Below, one piece after another: positions 1 to 6,232 of a stretch of DNA of 10,740 nucleotides (position 1 is its first letter; each line of letters starts with the position of its first letter). The DNA is taken from positions 1 to 10,740 of the forward strand of contig JAIPDU010000031.1 of NCBI GenBank assembly GCA_021737525.1. Reading direction: 5' to 3'. This DNA is from Desulfohalobiaceae bacterium (GTDB taxonomy: Bacteria > Desulfobacterota > Desulfovibrionia > Desulfovibrionales > Desulfothermaceae). The notes under the pieces were generated by a model, which was given only the letters and a program-made list of their open reading frames with translations, did no database searches and was not told the origin of the DNA. The translations under genes and the position numbers were made by a program.

Positions 1-20
1 ATGGAAGCTCCTATGCAGGA

Positions 21-212
21 ATCCTACGGGGGGTATTTTTTAACTTTTCACTGGAGGTTCTGTCGATTTTCTTCGCTCGTCACGTGGGGGAAACCCCTCA
101 CCCACTTTTTCTCAAAAGTGGGTGAGGGGTGGGGGCAGGGATGCCCCCGCGTGGCGAGCGTTAGAAAATCAAGAACCGGAGCTGCACAGTGAAAAAATAC
201 CCCGCGTAGGAT
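21..212. repeat. Long imperfect palindrome (fold-back, MITE-like element) upstream of hemA
   Basis: The two halves pair along almost the whole length. Positions 21-41 pair with 192-212 with one mismatch (29/204). Positions 49-53 pair with 187-191, 56-61 with 172-177, 65-71 with 164-170, 74-84 with 150-160 with one wobble, and roughly 84-90 with 144-150. The centre is a perfect 16-bp hairpin, CCCCTCACCCACTTTT (94-109) with a TCTC loop and its complement at 114-129. The left arm carries a 7-nt bulge at 42-48. No target-site duplication is visible at the edges and no transposase is encoded, so a non-autonomous fold-back repeat is an inference from shape alone. It ends 73 bp before the hemA start and could end upstream transcription or form a large RNA hairpin. 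Open frames across it (1-192 on +, 48-440 on -) are not credible genes. Confidence 0.8.
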
Positions 213-285
213 TTTCTCATGCGTATTTCGCGGACGCGACACTAGACAAATAACTCGACAAATCAGCCATACAGTCCTCTCCAAA

Positions 286-1605
286 ATGCAATATAGTATC
301 TGTCTTCTAGGGCTCAACCACAAAACCGCACCTGTGGAAACACGGGAACAATTCGCCCTCACCGGCTGTTCCAACCGGGACCTGGACATGTTGGGCGAAA
401 ACAGCCCCGTGCGGGAGCTCTGCATCCTCTCCACCTGCAACAGGGTGGAAATCCTGGCGGTGGGGGAAGAGTCCGTTGTCAGGGATCTCCTGCTCCAGCA
501 CTGGGCCGCATGCTGCCAACAGGATCCGGACAGGCTCGAAGCCTCGTCCTACACCTTCCGCGACCTGGATGCGGTGGAACATCTGTTCATGGTGGCCTCC
601 AGCCTGGATTCCATGGTCGTGGGCGAGCCGCAGATCCTGGGCCAGCTCAAGGAGGCCTACAAACTGGCCACCCAGGAGGGTACCACCGGGGTCGTGCTCA
701 ACAGGCTCATGCACAAGGCCTTCTCCGTGGCCAAACGGATCCGCAGCGAAACACGCATCGCCCAGAACGCGGTCTCCATCAGCTACGCCGCGGTGGAACT
801 GGCCAAGGAGATATTCGCCGATTTCGGAAACAAAAGGGCCATGCTCATCGGGGCGGGAGAAATGGCCGAGCTTGCGGCTTCCCATCTGCTCCGCTCCGGG
901 CTTGGCTCCCTGGTCATCACCAACCGCACCTTCTCCAGAGCCAGGGAGCTGGCCCATTCCCTGAACGCTACCCCCGTGCCCTTCGAGGAAATGAGCGAAC
1001 AGCTCACCCAGGTGGACATCGTGATCAGCTCCACCGGCTCCAGCAGAACCATTCTCCACGCCCAGCAGATGAAGCGGATCCTGAGAACGCGGAGATACAA
1101 GCCCATGTTCTTCATCGATATCGCCGTCCCCCGGGACATCGATCCGGACATCAACCGCCAGGACAATGTCTATCTCTACGACATCGACGACCTCAAGGGC
1201 GTTGTGGAGGAGAACATGATGAGGCGCAGGGACGAAGCGGACCTGGCCCACGCCATTGTGAGCGATGAGGTGCAGGGCTTTCAGTCCTGGCTCAAATCGC
1301 TGGATCTCACTCCCACCATCAAGGATATGGTCCGTCAGGGCGACGACATCGCGGAGAAGGAGCTCTCCAAGTCGCTGAAGCATCTGGACCAGAGCGAGGT
1401 CAGCCCGGAAGTGCGGCAGGCCATGCGCACCCTGGCCCATTCGGTGAGCAAAAAAATCCTGCATCACCCCATTTCCTTCCTCAAGCGCAAGGCCAACCAG
1501 GAGGACTCCGCCCGCTACTCCATCTCCCTGGCCAGAAGGATGTTCAATCTGGACCGCGACGCCCCCCGGGGAAGCAAGGACCCCCACTCCTCTTCAGAGG
1601 ATTAA
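286..1605 (+). CDS. hemA: Glutamyl-tRNA reductase
   Basis: This NADPH-dependent cytoplasmic enzyme reduces glutamyl-tRNA(Glu) to glutamate-1-semialdehyde, the first committed step of the C5 route to 5-aminolevulinate, haem and sirohaem. The 439-residue product has the usual family length and domain order. The N-terminal catalytic domain opens with LLGLNHKTAPVETRE and carries the nucleophile Cys51 in STCNR. The family motif SMVVGEPQILGQLK spans residues 109-122. The NADPH-binding fold includes GAGEMAELAA from Gly189 and then TNRTFSRARELA. A helical dimerisation domain follows, and the tail is charged. The ATG was chosen because the family N-terminus begins only a few residues before the GLNH motif. 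No Shine-Dalgarno sequence precedes it (CCTCTCCAAA before the ATG). A weak promoter-like pair, TAGACA at 243 and CATACA at 268 with a long 19-nt spacer, would give a very short leader, but this is speculative. A palindromic repeat lies just upstream. Confidence 0.97.
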   Translation: MQYSICLLGLNHKTAPVETREQFALTGCSNRDLDMLGENSPVRELCILSTCNRVEILAVGEESVVRDLLLQHWAACCQQDPDRLEASSYTFRDLDAVEHLFMVASSLDSMVVGEPQILGQLKEAYKLATQEGTTGVVLNRLMHKAFSVAKRIRSETRIAQNAVSISYAAVELAKEIFADFGNKRAMLIGAGEMAELAASHLLRSGLGSLVITNRTFSRARELAHSLNATPVPFEEMSEQLTQVDIVISSTGSSRTILHAQQMKRILRTRRYKPMFFIDIAVPRDIDPDINRQDNVYLYDIDDLKGVVEENMMRRRDEADLAHAIVSDEVQGFQSWLKSLDLTPTIKDMVRQGDDIAEKELSKSLKHLDQSEVSPEVRQAMRTLAHSVSKKILHHPISFLKRKANQEDSARYSISLARRMFNLDRDAPRGSKDPHSSSED

Positions 1606-1927
1606 CGCTCCCGCAGCCTCCTCCTCTCCTTGAGCCCGCCAAAGCTATGGACGCAACGGACCGGGCATGCTACAGAGAATAGTGCATACTCGAATCTTCG
1701 CCTTGCTCCAGGTTATGGACTCAGACCCCGACAGTCGAATCTTCGGGCCCGGTGTCGCATTCCAACCAAGCAGGACACAGACCTGATCCTGGAGGCTCCA
1801 GACGCACCCCGCCACCTTATGCGGTGGGCTTCGCGAAGAGCGCTTCAGTCGAACTGGACGGGACCCACTTCATGGGTAATCCTTCACGGACCCCGGGCTC
1901 AGCACAAAAGACCTAAAGCAAGCGCCT
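1606..1927. other. 322-bp non-coding gap with several small hairpins
   Basis: I see no convincing gene here; the open frame from 1630 runs out of phase into the next gene. Visible structure includes a direct repeat TCGAATCTTCG (starting about 1690 and 1735, roughly 45 bp apart). There are also short stem-loops: CCCGA/TCGGG around 1727-1747, CTGGA-GGC-TCCAG around 1788-1802, CCACC/GGTGG around 1812-1827, the palindrome CTTCGCGAAG around 1829-1838, and ACCCA/TGGGT around 1863-1877. The gap lacks an obvious terminator for hemA and lacks a strong Shine-Dalgarno sequence before the next gene. It could be a structured 5' leader or small RNA, or simply an untranslated spacer with chance stems. Confidence 0.4.
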
Positions 1928-3841
1928 ATGAGCAAGAACAGAGTCGCTTTTCTGCAGCGGGTTCATCCCTTCGACATCCTTCCCGCCGAGGAGCTGGAAA
2001 GCCTGGCCGGCACACTGAGCCGCACGCACCAGTACAAGGACATGACCCTCTTCGTGCAGGGCACCACTGTCCTGGACTATGTGCACATTGTCCAGGACGG
2101 CCGTCTGGAGCAGTTCATCAAGGAGGGAGGGGAGAAGCTGCTGCGCACCTTTCTCTCGGAGGGGGACATCTACGGCGGTCTCTCGGTCCTCTTCAACAAC
2201 GGCGTGTCCATACGCACTGTCACCACCCTGGAGGACACCACCCTTTTCCGCCTGCCCAAGGACATCTTCCTCGACGTGTGCACCCGATACCCCGATTTCA
2301 CGCGATACTTCTCGGAAAGCTTCCAGAGGAACATGCTCCAGCAGCCCTATGTGGCCTTTATCGCCAAGAGCTCGAGACAAGGAGGAACCGACGAGGGCCA
2401 GACAGGATTTCTGAACCAGAGCCTGACCAATATCTTCTCCAGGGATATCGTCTCCTGCGGAGAACGGGACTCGGTGCGGGAAGCGGCCAAGCGCATGACC
2501 GAGCACAAGAGGAGCTCCATAGTTGTGCTCGATGACGCCGGCGGCTACAAGGGGCTGCTCACGGACCACGACCTCAGGGAAAAGGTGGTCGCCGCAGGGC
2601 TCGAGCATCACACCGCGGTCAGCGACGTCCTGTCCACCCCGCTGGTCTCCCTTCCGGCGGATTCCCGGATCTTCGAGGCCATGCTGCTCATGATGCAGCA
2701 CGGCATCAAGCATCTGGCCATCACCGGTCCTTCGGAGGAGATACTGGGGATCGCCACGGAGGAGGACCTTCTGCTCACCCAGGGCCGCTCTCCGGTCTTC
2801 CTCATGCACGAGCTGCAGAACGCCGAGTCCATCGGGGAGCTCGCGGCCCGCTACCGCCAGCTTCCGGGCCTGATCCGCTCCCTCCTGGACAGCGGGGCCA
2901 AGGCGGAGCACCTGAACAGGGTCATCACCGCGGTATCCGACGCCATCCTGAACCGGGTCCTGGAATTCGCCCTGGCGGAAACGGGACCGCCTCCGGTGAA
3001 ATTCGCCTTCATGCTGGTGGGGAGCGAGGGCCGCAGGGAACAGACCCTGAAAACGGACCAGGACAACGCCATCGTCTTCGAGGACGTGCCCCAATCGGAG
3101 CGGGAGGAAACCCAGCGCTTCTTTCTCCGCCTGGGGGAGATCGTCTCCGACTGGCTCAACCAGATCGGCTTCGCCTATTGCGATTTCGATATCATGGCCC
3201 GGAACCCGGACTGGTGCCAGCCTCTTTCCACATGGAAAGACTACTTCTACCGCTGGATACGGGCGGCTGAGCCGGAAAATCTCCTCCAGGCCAGCATCTT
3301 CTTCGATTTCCGCTGCGGATACGGCGACTGCGAGCTCATCGAGGAGCTGAGCCAGGAGCTCTTCGGATCTCTGGGGGGATGGAAGGGCTTTTTCCGGCAC
3401 CTTGCGGACAACGCCCTCCATTTCAAGCCGCCACTGGACTTCTTCGGGAACCTGGTTCTGCAGACCAAGGGAGAACAGAAGAACACCCTGGACATCAAGA
3501 CCCCCATGCGGCTCATCGTGGATTTCGCCAGGATCTTCGCCCTGCAGAACCACATCCCGCAGACCAACACCCTGGAGCGGATCCGCGAGATGCAGCGCAG
3601 AGGGGTCCTGGAGATGGAGGACGCCCAGGAGCTGGAGCACGCCTACTCCTACCTCATGCAGGTGCGCCTCTCGCACCAAGCGGCCATGATCCACGAGGAA
3701 CAGCTCCCTCCGGACAACTATATCCACCCCAAGCGGCTGACCCACATCGAGCGGCAGTCCCTCAAGGAATCCTTCAAGCGCATCCGCATGGCCCAGGGCA
3801 AGATGCGCATGGAGCTGACCCAGGCTACCGGGATCGGGTAG
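1928..3841 (+). CDS. cNMP-binding/CBS-domain DUF294 nucleotidyltransferase signalling protein
   Basis: The 637-residue soluble protein has the architecture of COG2905 signal-transduction proteins. Residues about 10-130 form a cyclic-nucleotide-binding-like domain. Two CBS motifs follow at about 165-226 and 230-288. A DUF294 nucleotidyltransferase domain lies at about 300-450 and the helical DUF294_C domain at about 480-630. The transferase signature is GSEGRREQ (Gly365-Ser366) followed by TDQDNAIV, so the metal-binding Asp377 and Asp379 are present, as in the GlnD-type fold. In the cNMP domain the usual phosphate-cassette FGE appears as YGG (residues 82-84), although an Arg survives in SIRTV, so cyclic nucleotide binding is doubtful. 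CBS pairs usually sense adenylates. The substrate is unknown. The ATG fits the family N-terminus (FLQRVHPFDILPAEEL) but has no clear ribosome site. It converges on the exonuclease gene, and its relatives occur beside acetate permeases. Confidence 0.92.
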   Translation: MSKNRVAFLQRVHPFDILPAEELESLAGTLSRTHQYKDMTLFVQGTTVLDYVHIVQDGRLEQFIKEGGEKLLRTFLSEGDIYGGLSVLFNNGVSIRTVTTLEDTTLFRLPKDIFLDVCTRYPDFTRYFSESFQRNMLQQPYVAFIAKSSRQGGTDEGQTGFLNQSLTNIFSRDIVSCGERDSVREAAKRMTEHKRSSIVVLDDAGGYKGLLTDHDLREKVVAAGLEHHTAVSDVLSTPLVSLPADSRIFEAMLLMMQHGIKHLAITGPSEEILGIATEEDLLLTQGRSPVFLMHELQNAESIGELAARYRQLPGLIRSLLDSGAKAEHLNRVITAVSDAILNRVLEFALAETGPPPVKFAFMLVGSEGRREQTLKTDQDNAIVFEDVPQSEREETQRFFLRLGEIVSDWLNQIGFAYCDFDIMARNPDWCQPLSTWKDYFYRWIRAAEPENLLQASIFFDFRCGYGDCELIEELSQELFGSLGGWKGFFRHLADNALHFKPPLDFFGNLVLQTKGEQKNTLDIKTPMRLIVDFARIFALQNHIPQTNTLERIREMQRRGVLEMEDAQELEHAYSYLMQVRLSHQAAMIHEEQLPPDNYIHPKRLTHIERQSLKESFKRIRMAQGKMRMELTQATGIG

Positions 3842-3843
3842 GT

Positions 3844-3983
3844 GCGTTCTGCGTTCCCCGTTCACCGTTCACCGTTCTACGTTCTGCGTTTCCCATTCTA
3901 GGTTTTCCGTTCACCGTTCTGGGTTCAGGGTTCTGGGTTCTGGGTTCTGGGTTCCCCGTTCCCCGTTCTGCGTTCAGGGTTCA
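3844..3983 (+). repeat. Heptamer tandem array, 20 units, NNGTTCN phase
   Basis: A GTTC core recurs every 7 bp for 20 units without one slip of phase; only three cores are degenerate (two GTTT, one ATTC). The 3-nt spacers come from a small set: TGC, CCC, ACC, TAC, TGG, AGG and one TCC. The array begins two bases after the stop codon of the DUF294 gene. Units 12-16 (3921-3955) are nearly identical GGGTTC(A/T/C) copies. The same core appears in reverse complement at 4148-4301. The period resembles the heptameric short tandem repeats described in filamentous cyanobacteria, but the motif here is its own. Confidence 0.9.
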
Positions 3984-3988
3984 ATTGA

Positions 3989-4016
3989 GGCGATAGGCGA
4001 TAGGCTATGGGCGATG
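3989..4016 (+). repeat. Second short heptamer array (GGCGATA type), 4 units
   Basis: Four consecutive 7-bp units are visible: GGCGATA, GGCGATA, GGCTATG and GGCGATG. They follow the GTTC array by 5 bp but differ from it in sequence and phase, so this is a second repeat family with the same period. It has no inverted partner in the window. Confidence 0.75.
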
Positions 4017-4042
4017 GGCTGGCCAGAGGATATTGCTTTATT

Positions 4043-4137
4043 GTCCCCACACTCTGCGTGGGGACTAATTTGGGACGCTCTGCGTCCAGAATGACCGCAG
4101 AGCGGTCGGAATACGTCCCCACATGGAGCGTGGGAAC
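4043..4137. repeat. Cluster of four consecutive hairpins
   Basis: Four stem-loops lie in a row. The first is GTCCCCAC (4043-4050) with GTGGGGAC (4058-4065) and a 7-nt loop. The second is GGACGC (4073-4078) with GCGTCC (4082-4087) and a 3-nt loop. The third is GACCGC (4093-4098) with GCGGTC (4102-4107) and a 3-nt loop. The last is GTCCCCAC (4115-4122) with GTGGGAAC (4130-4137), one mismatch and a 7-nt loop. The 8/7, 6/3, 6/3, 8/7 arrangement is symmetric. The two outer hairpins share the sequence GTCCCCACA. No poly-T tract follows, so it is not a classical terminator. Short translations of this kind (DAERPK-like) recur in my memory as spurious peptides in other genomes, which suggests a dispersed repeat family. 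Confidence 0.75.
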
Positions 4138-4147
4138 CATAAGAAAT

Positions 4148-4301
4148 TGAACCCAGAACCCGGAACCCAGAACGGTGACCCCGGAACCCAGAACGTTGAA
4201 CGGGGAACCCTGAACGAGGAACGGGGAACGGGGAACGGGGAACGGGGAACGCTGAACGAGGAACGGGGAACCCTGAACGGGGAACGGGGAACGGGGAACG
4301 C
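4148..4301 (-). repeat. Inverted heptamer array, 22 units, NGAACNN phase
   Basis: The core GAAC, the reverse complement of the left array's GTTC, recurs every 7 bp for 22 units with one degenerate core (GACC). Spacers read in the left-array orientation are TGG, CGG, ACC, AAC, CCC, AGG, CTC and AGC, sharing TGG, ACC, CCC and AGG with the left array. The last unit ends at 4301, immediately before the exonuclease stop codon (TCA on the + strand, 4302-4304). With 3844-3983 it forms a large imperfect inverted repeat around the hairpin cluster. Four GGGG tracts spaced by AAC occur at 4223-4247. Confidence 0.9.
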
Positions 4302-5882
4302 TCAACCACCCTGCATATTGCACAGCTTGGGGATCCGGGAATAGTCCACGCAGCGCTCCATTCTCCGGCTCGCCTCCCGGGCCTGGCGCAGGGTGAAAAT
4401 ATCCTGCTTCTCCAGCATGGGAACCAGCTTGAGATAGATCTCCGCTGCAGTCAGGGCGTCCCCGAGGGAGGAATGCCTGCCGTGGATGCGCGCTCCCAGC
4501 CTCCTGGCGGTCGCCTCCAGGGTCTGGTCCTTGCGGCTGGACAGCACTGCCGCGGCGAGCAACAGGGTGTCCAGGACCGGATTGGCGAACTGAAGGCCCA
4601 CCTTGTGCCCCTGTTGCCGCAGAAAGAGCATGTCGAACTCCGCGCAGTGTGAGACGAGCACCGAATCCCGACAATAGAAGCGAAATGAGGCCAGCACCTG
4701 ATCCGGCCGGGGCTTTTCCCGGACCATCTCCGCGCTGATCCCATGGACCCGTTCCGATGCCGCGGAAATATCGCCGTAGGGACGGATCAACTGATGGAAG
4801 GTCTCGCCCTGGCAAATCCTGCCCCGAACCACCCGGACCGCGCTGACGGAGACGATCTCGTCCCCTCCGTGCGGATCCAGCCCGGTTGTCTCCAGGTCAA
4901 AGATGGTGCAGGGCAGCTCGCGCAGGAAAACATCATCCAAGGGGGGTGTGGGAACAGGTTCCTCCAGCAGGCGGGGATCCAGCCGGGTGGGAGAAAGGAT
5001 CTCCAGAGGGATGTCGTCGTGGAGCGAACAGACCAGGGACGAGGCGCAGCGGCAGGCATGCTCTGCCGTCTCGCCATCCCCATATCCGTCAGCTCGCTCC
5101 AGGTAGACCATCAAGGCACCTGTTCCCTCCTTATCGCTCCCCAAGGGGACAATCCCCGCGCAAATCCCCTTTTCCCGCAGAAAATCCGCTTCAAATCCGC
5201 GGAAGGCGCCGAGCCGGGCACCCTCCGCCGGGACGGAGGCTCCAGCTTCCCCGATTCTTTCAGCGATTTCCGGGCCCAGCAGGTCCTCCAGACTGCGGCC
5301 CAGCCCCATGTACCCGATGGCGCTGTCGTGCCCCCCGCTTTCCTCAAGCAGCACGGCGCAGATATCCAGCGCCCGCGCATTGAAATAGACGATTTGACTC
5401 CAGGCGTTGACCAGCAAAACCCCCTGAGGCATGCGGTTCAATGCCTCCAGGAGCAGGGCCTCTTCCCGCTGAAGCAGGGCGCTGTCACCCACGGGGCCGG
5501 ATTCGAGCTGATCCCTCATCTGCCGCATCTGGGTTGCTGCTTCGTTCATCCGCCTGGCCAGCTGCATGACCTCCCGACAACCCTGCACCCTGATCTCGTG
5601 CTCCGGATTGACCGTGGTCACCAGGCTGCTGTCCTCGGTGAGCCTGTCCAGGGGGAGGATATAGCTGTGGAACATCTCGTTCAGGAAAAAGAGCAGAATA
5701 ATGAGCAGAAGGCTGCCCCCCAGGAACAAGGGCGCTATCAGATCGTCCGGTGTCTGGGACAGCTGGGCCTGCACATTCTGGGGTAGCCCCTGCCAGACAT
5801 AGACCCCCATCCCGGCCAGAAAGACCAGGGTCAAGACCACAAAGCCCACGGAAAAGACCCAGTATTTCTGTTTCAGGTTCAT
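4302..5882 (-). CDS. Membrane-anchored PAS-like/DEDDh exonuclease-domain protein
   Basis: The 526-residue protein has two predicted transmembrane helices near its N-terminus (about 8-30 and 50-70). A HAMP/coiled-coil-like linker follows (about 75-128). A PAS-like segment begins near residue 145 (LNRMPQGVLLVNAWSQIVYF). A C-terminal DnaQ/polymerase III epsilon-type exonuclease domain spans about 325-490. All five DEDDh catalytic residues are visible: Asp329 and Glu331 in FDLETTG, Asp417 in HCAEFD, and His470 and Asp475 in HSSLGD. It should therefore be an active 3'-5' exonuclease or a nucleotide-cleaving phosphodiesterase, held at the membrane and possibly governed by the sensor region. It is not the replicative epsilon subunit, which lacks the membrane and PAS parts. 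The start has a GAGG about 12 nt upstream, a long spacing. It lies downstream of the symporter operon's terminator, so it probably has its own promoter. The physiological substrate is unknown. Confidence 0.92.
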   Translation of the reverse strand: MNLKQKYWVFSVGFVVLTLVFLAGMGVYVWQGLPQNVQAQLSQTPDDLIAPLFLGGSLLLIILLFFLNEMFHSYILPLDRLTEDSSLVTTVNPEHEIRVQGCREVMQLARRMNEAATQMRQMRDQLESGPVGDSALLQREEALLLEALNRMPQGVLLVNAWSQIVYFNARALDICAVLLEESGGHDSAIGYMGLGRSLEDLLGPEIAERIGEAGASVPAEGARLGAFRGFEADFLREKGICAGIVPLGSDKEGTGALMVYLERADGYGDGETAEHACRCASSLVCSLHDDIPLEILSPTRLDPRLLEEPVPTPPLDDVFLRELPCTIFDLETTGLDPHGGDEIVSVSAVRVVRGRICQGETFHQLIRPYGDISAASERVHGISAEMVREKPRPDQVLASFRFYCRDSVLVSHCAEFDMLFLRQQGHKVGLQFANPVLDTLLLAAAVLSSRKDQTLEATARRLGARIHGRHSSLGDALTAAEIYLKLVPMLEKQDIFTLRQAREASRRMERCVDYSRIPKLCNMQGG

Positions 5883-5899
5883 TGCGGATACCAGCCTCG

Positions 5900-5912
5900 C
5901 ATTTTCAAAATG
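5900..5912. promoter_or_regulatory. Perfect 13-bp palindrome before the exonuclease start
   Basis: CATTTTCAAAATG is a perfect inverted repeat with a 1-bp centre, 17 bp upstream of the exonuclease start codon. It is AT-rich within GC-rich surroundings and has the size and symmetry of an operator half-site pair. No protein can be assigned to it. Confidence 0.35.
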
Positions 5913-5986
5913 ACGTCCCTTTTACCAGGCTCCCGACTCCTGTCCAGATCCCGGCTTGACCGGGCCGTTTGCACAAATACAGGCCC

Positions 5987-6045
5987 CAAAGAAAAGGGCG
6001 CATCCGCCGCAGGGAAGCTCCCTGAGCAACCGGCGGATACGCCCT
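5987..6045 (-). terminator. Intrinsic terminator of the symporter/small-peptide operon
   Basis: On the minus strand a long stem forms between 6031-6045 and 5995-6009 (AGGGCG-C-ATCCGCCG against CGGCGGAT-A-CGCCCT, one mismatch in 15). A nested hairpin CAGGGA/TCCCTG (6010-6015 with 6019-6024) sits inside it. The stem is followed on the minus strand by TTTCTTT (5988-5994). It lies about 80 bp after the small-peptide stop codon and before the exonuclease gene, so it separates the two transcription units. Confidence 0.8.
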
Positions 6046-6127
6046 GTAGCGGTCACACGGTGCCGCTTCCTGTTTTCCTTTACTCACGAGCAAGTGGCTG
6101 TCTGAAGCCGGCATGCCCGCAACTGCA

Positions 6128-6214
6128 TCAGCTCAAGCCACCGTTGCCCATGAAGATGACCCACAAGATGGCGAAGACGACGCAGAGGATCATGTAGATG
6201 TCTTGCTTTTCCAT
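6128..6214 (-). CDS. 28-residue single-span membrane peptide downstream of the symporter
   Basis: A 28-codon reading frame starts MEKQDIYMILCVV and ends MGNGGLS. Residues about 6-22 form one hydrophobic helix, preceded by a short charged N-terminus and followed by a glycine-rich end. It begins 18 bp after the symporter stop codon and has the best ribosome site of the region after the symporter and acs: TAAGGGGGTG, one base from the ideal TAAGGAGGTG, spaced 6 nt from its core to the ATG. The intrinsic terminator follows, so it is probably the last gene of the symporter transcript. I do not recognise the family. Very short accessory peptides are known beside other transporters (KdpF-type subunits, and small proteins next to sodium symporters), so a subunit or stabiliser of the symporter is plausible but inferred. 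Confidence 0.72.
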   Translation of the reverse strand: MEKQDIYMILCVVFAILWVIFMGNGGLS

Positions 6215-6232
6215 AGAACACCCCCTTACTTG

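Noticed and set aside
94..129. Intrinsic terminator at the core hairpin of the palindrome
   Set aside because: The stem is perfect but neither strand has a proper T-tract after it.
307..1587. 426-codon open frame on the minus strand opposite hemA
   Set aside because: It mirrors hemA codon structure in GC-rich DNA, has low-complexity G/H/V-rich composition and no recognisable domain.
1606..1927. tRNA or known riboswitch in the gap
   Set aside because: No cloverleaf, CCA end or recognisable riboswitch core is visible.
1630..2535. 301-codon + frame overlapping the start of the DUF294 gene
   Set aside because: It is out of phase with a clear multi-domain protein and its product shows no domain.
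1913..3865. 650-codon minus-strand frame opposite the DUF294 gene
   Set aside because: It covers the same DNA as an unmistakable cNMP/CBS/DUF294 protein and looks like an antisense shadow.
3844..4301. CRISPR array or telomere-like repeat
   Set aside because: Units are 7 bp with 3-bp spacers, far below CRISPR size, with no cas genes; the GGGTTCT copies only resemble telomere repeats superficially.
4123..4344. 73-codon + frame rich in NGERGTLNEERGT
   Set aside because: A 7-bp repeat with no stop yields a 7-residue periodic peptide in any open frame; there is no sign of selection for protein.
3925..4815. Minus-strand frame reading through the repeats into the exonuclease gene
   Set aside because: The repeated peptide is produced by the 7-bp period and the rest is a wrong-frame copy of the exonuclease.
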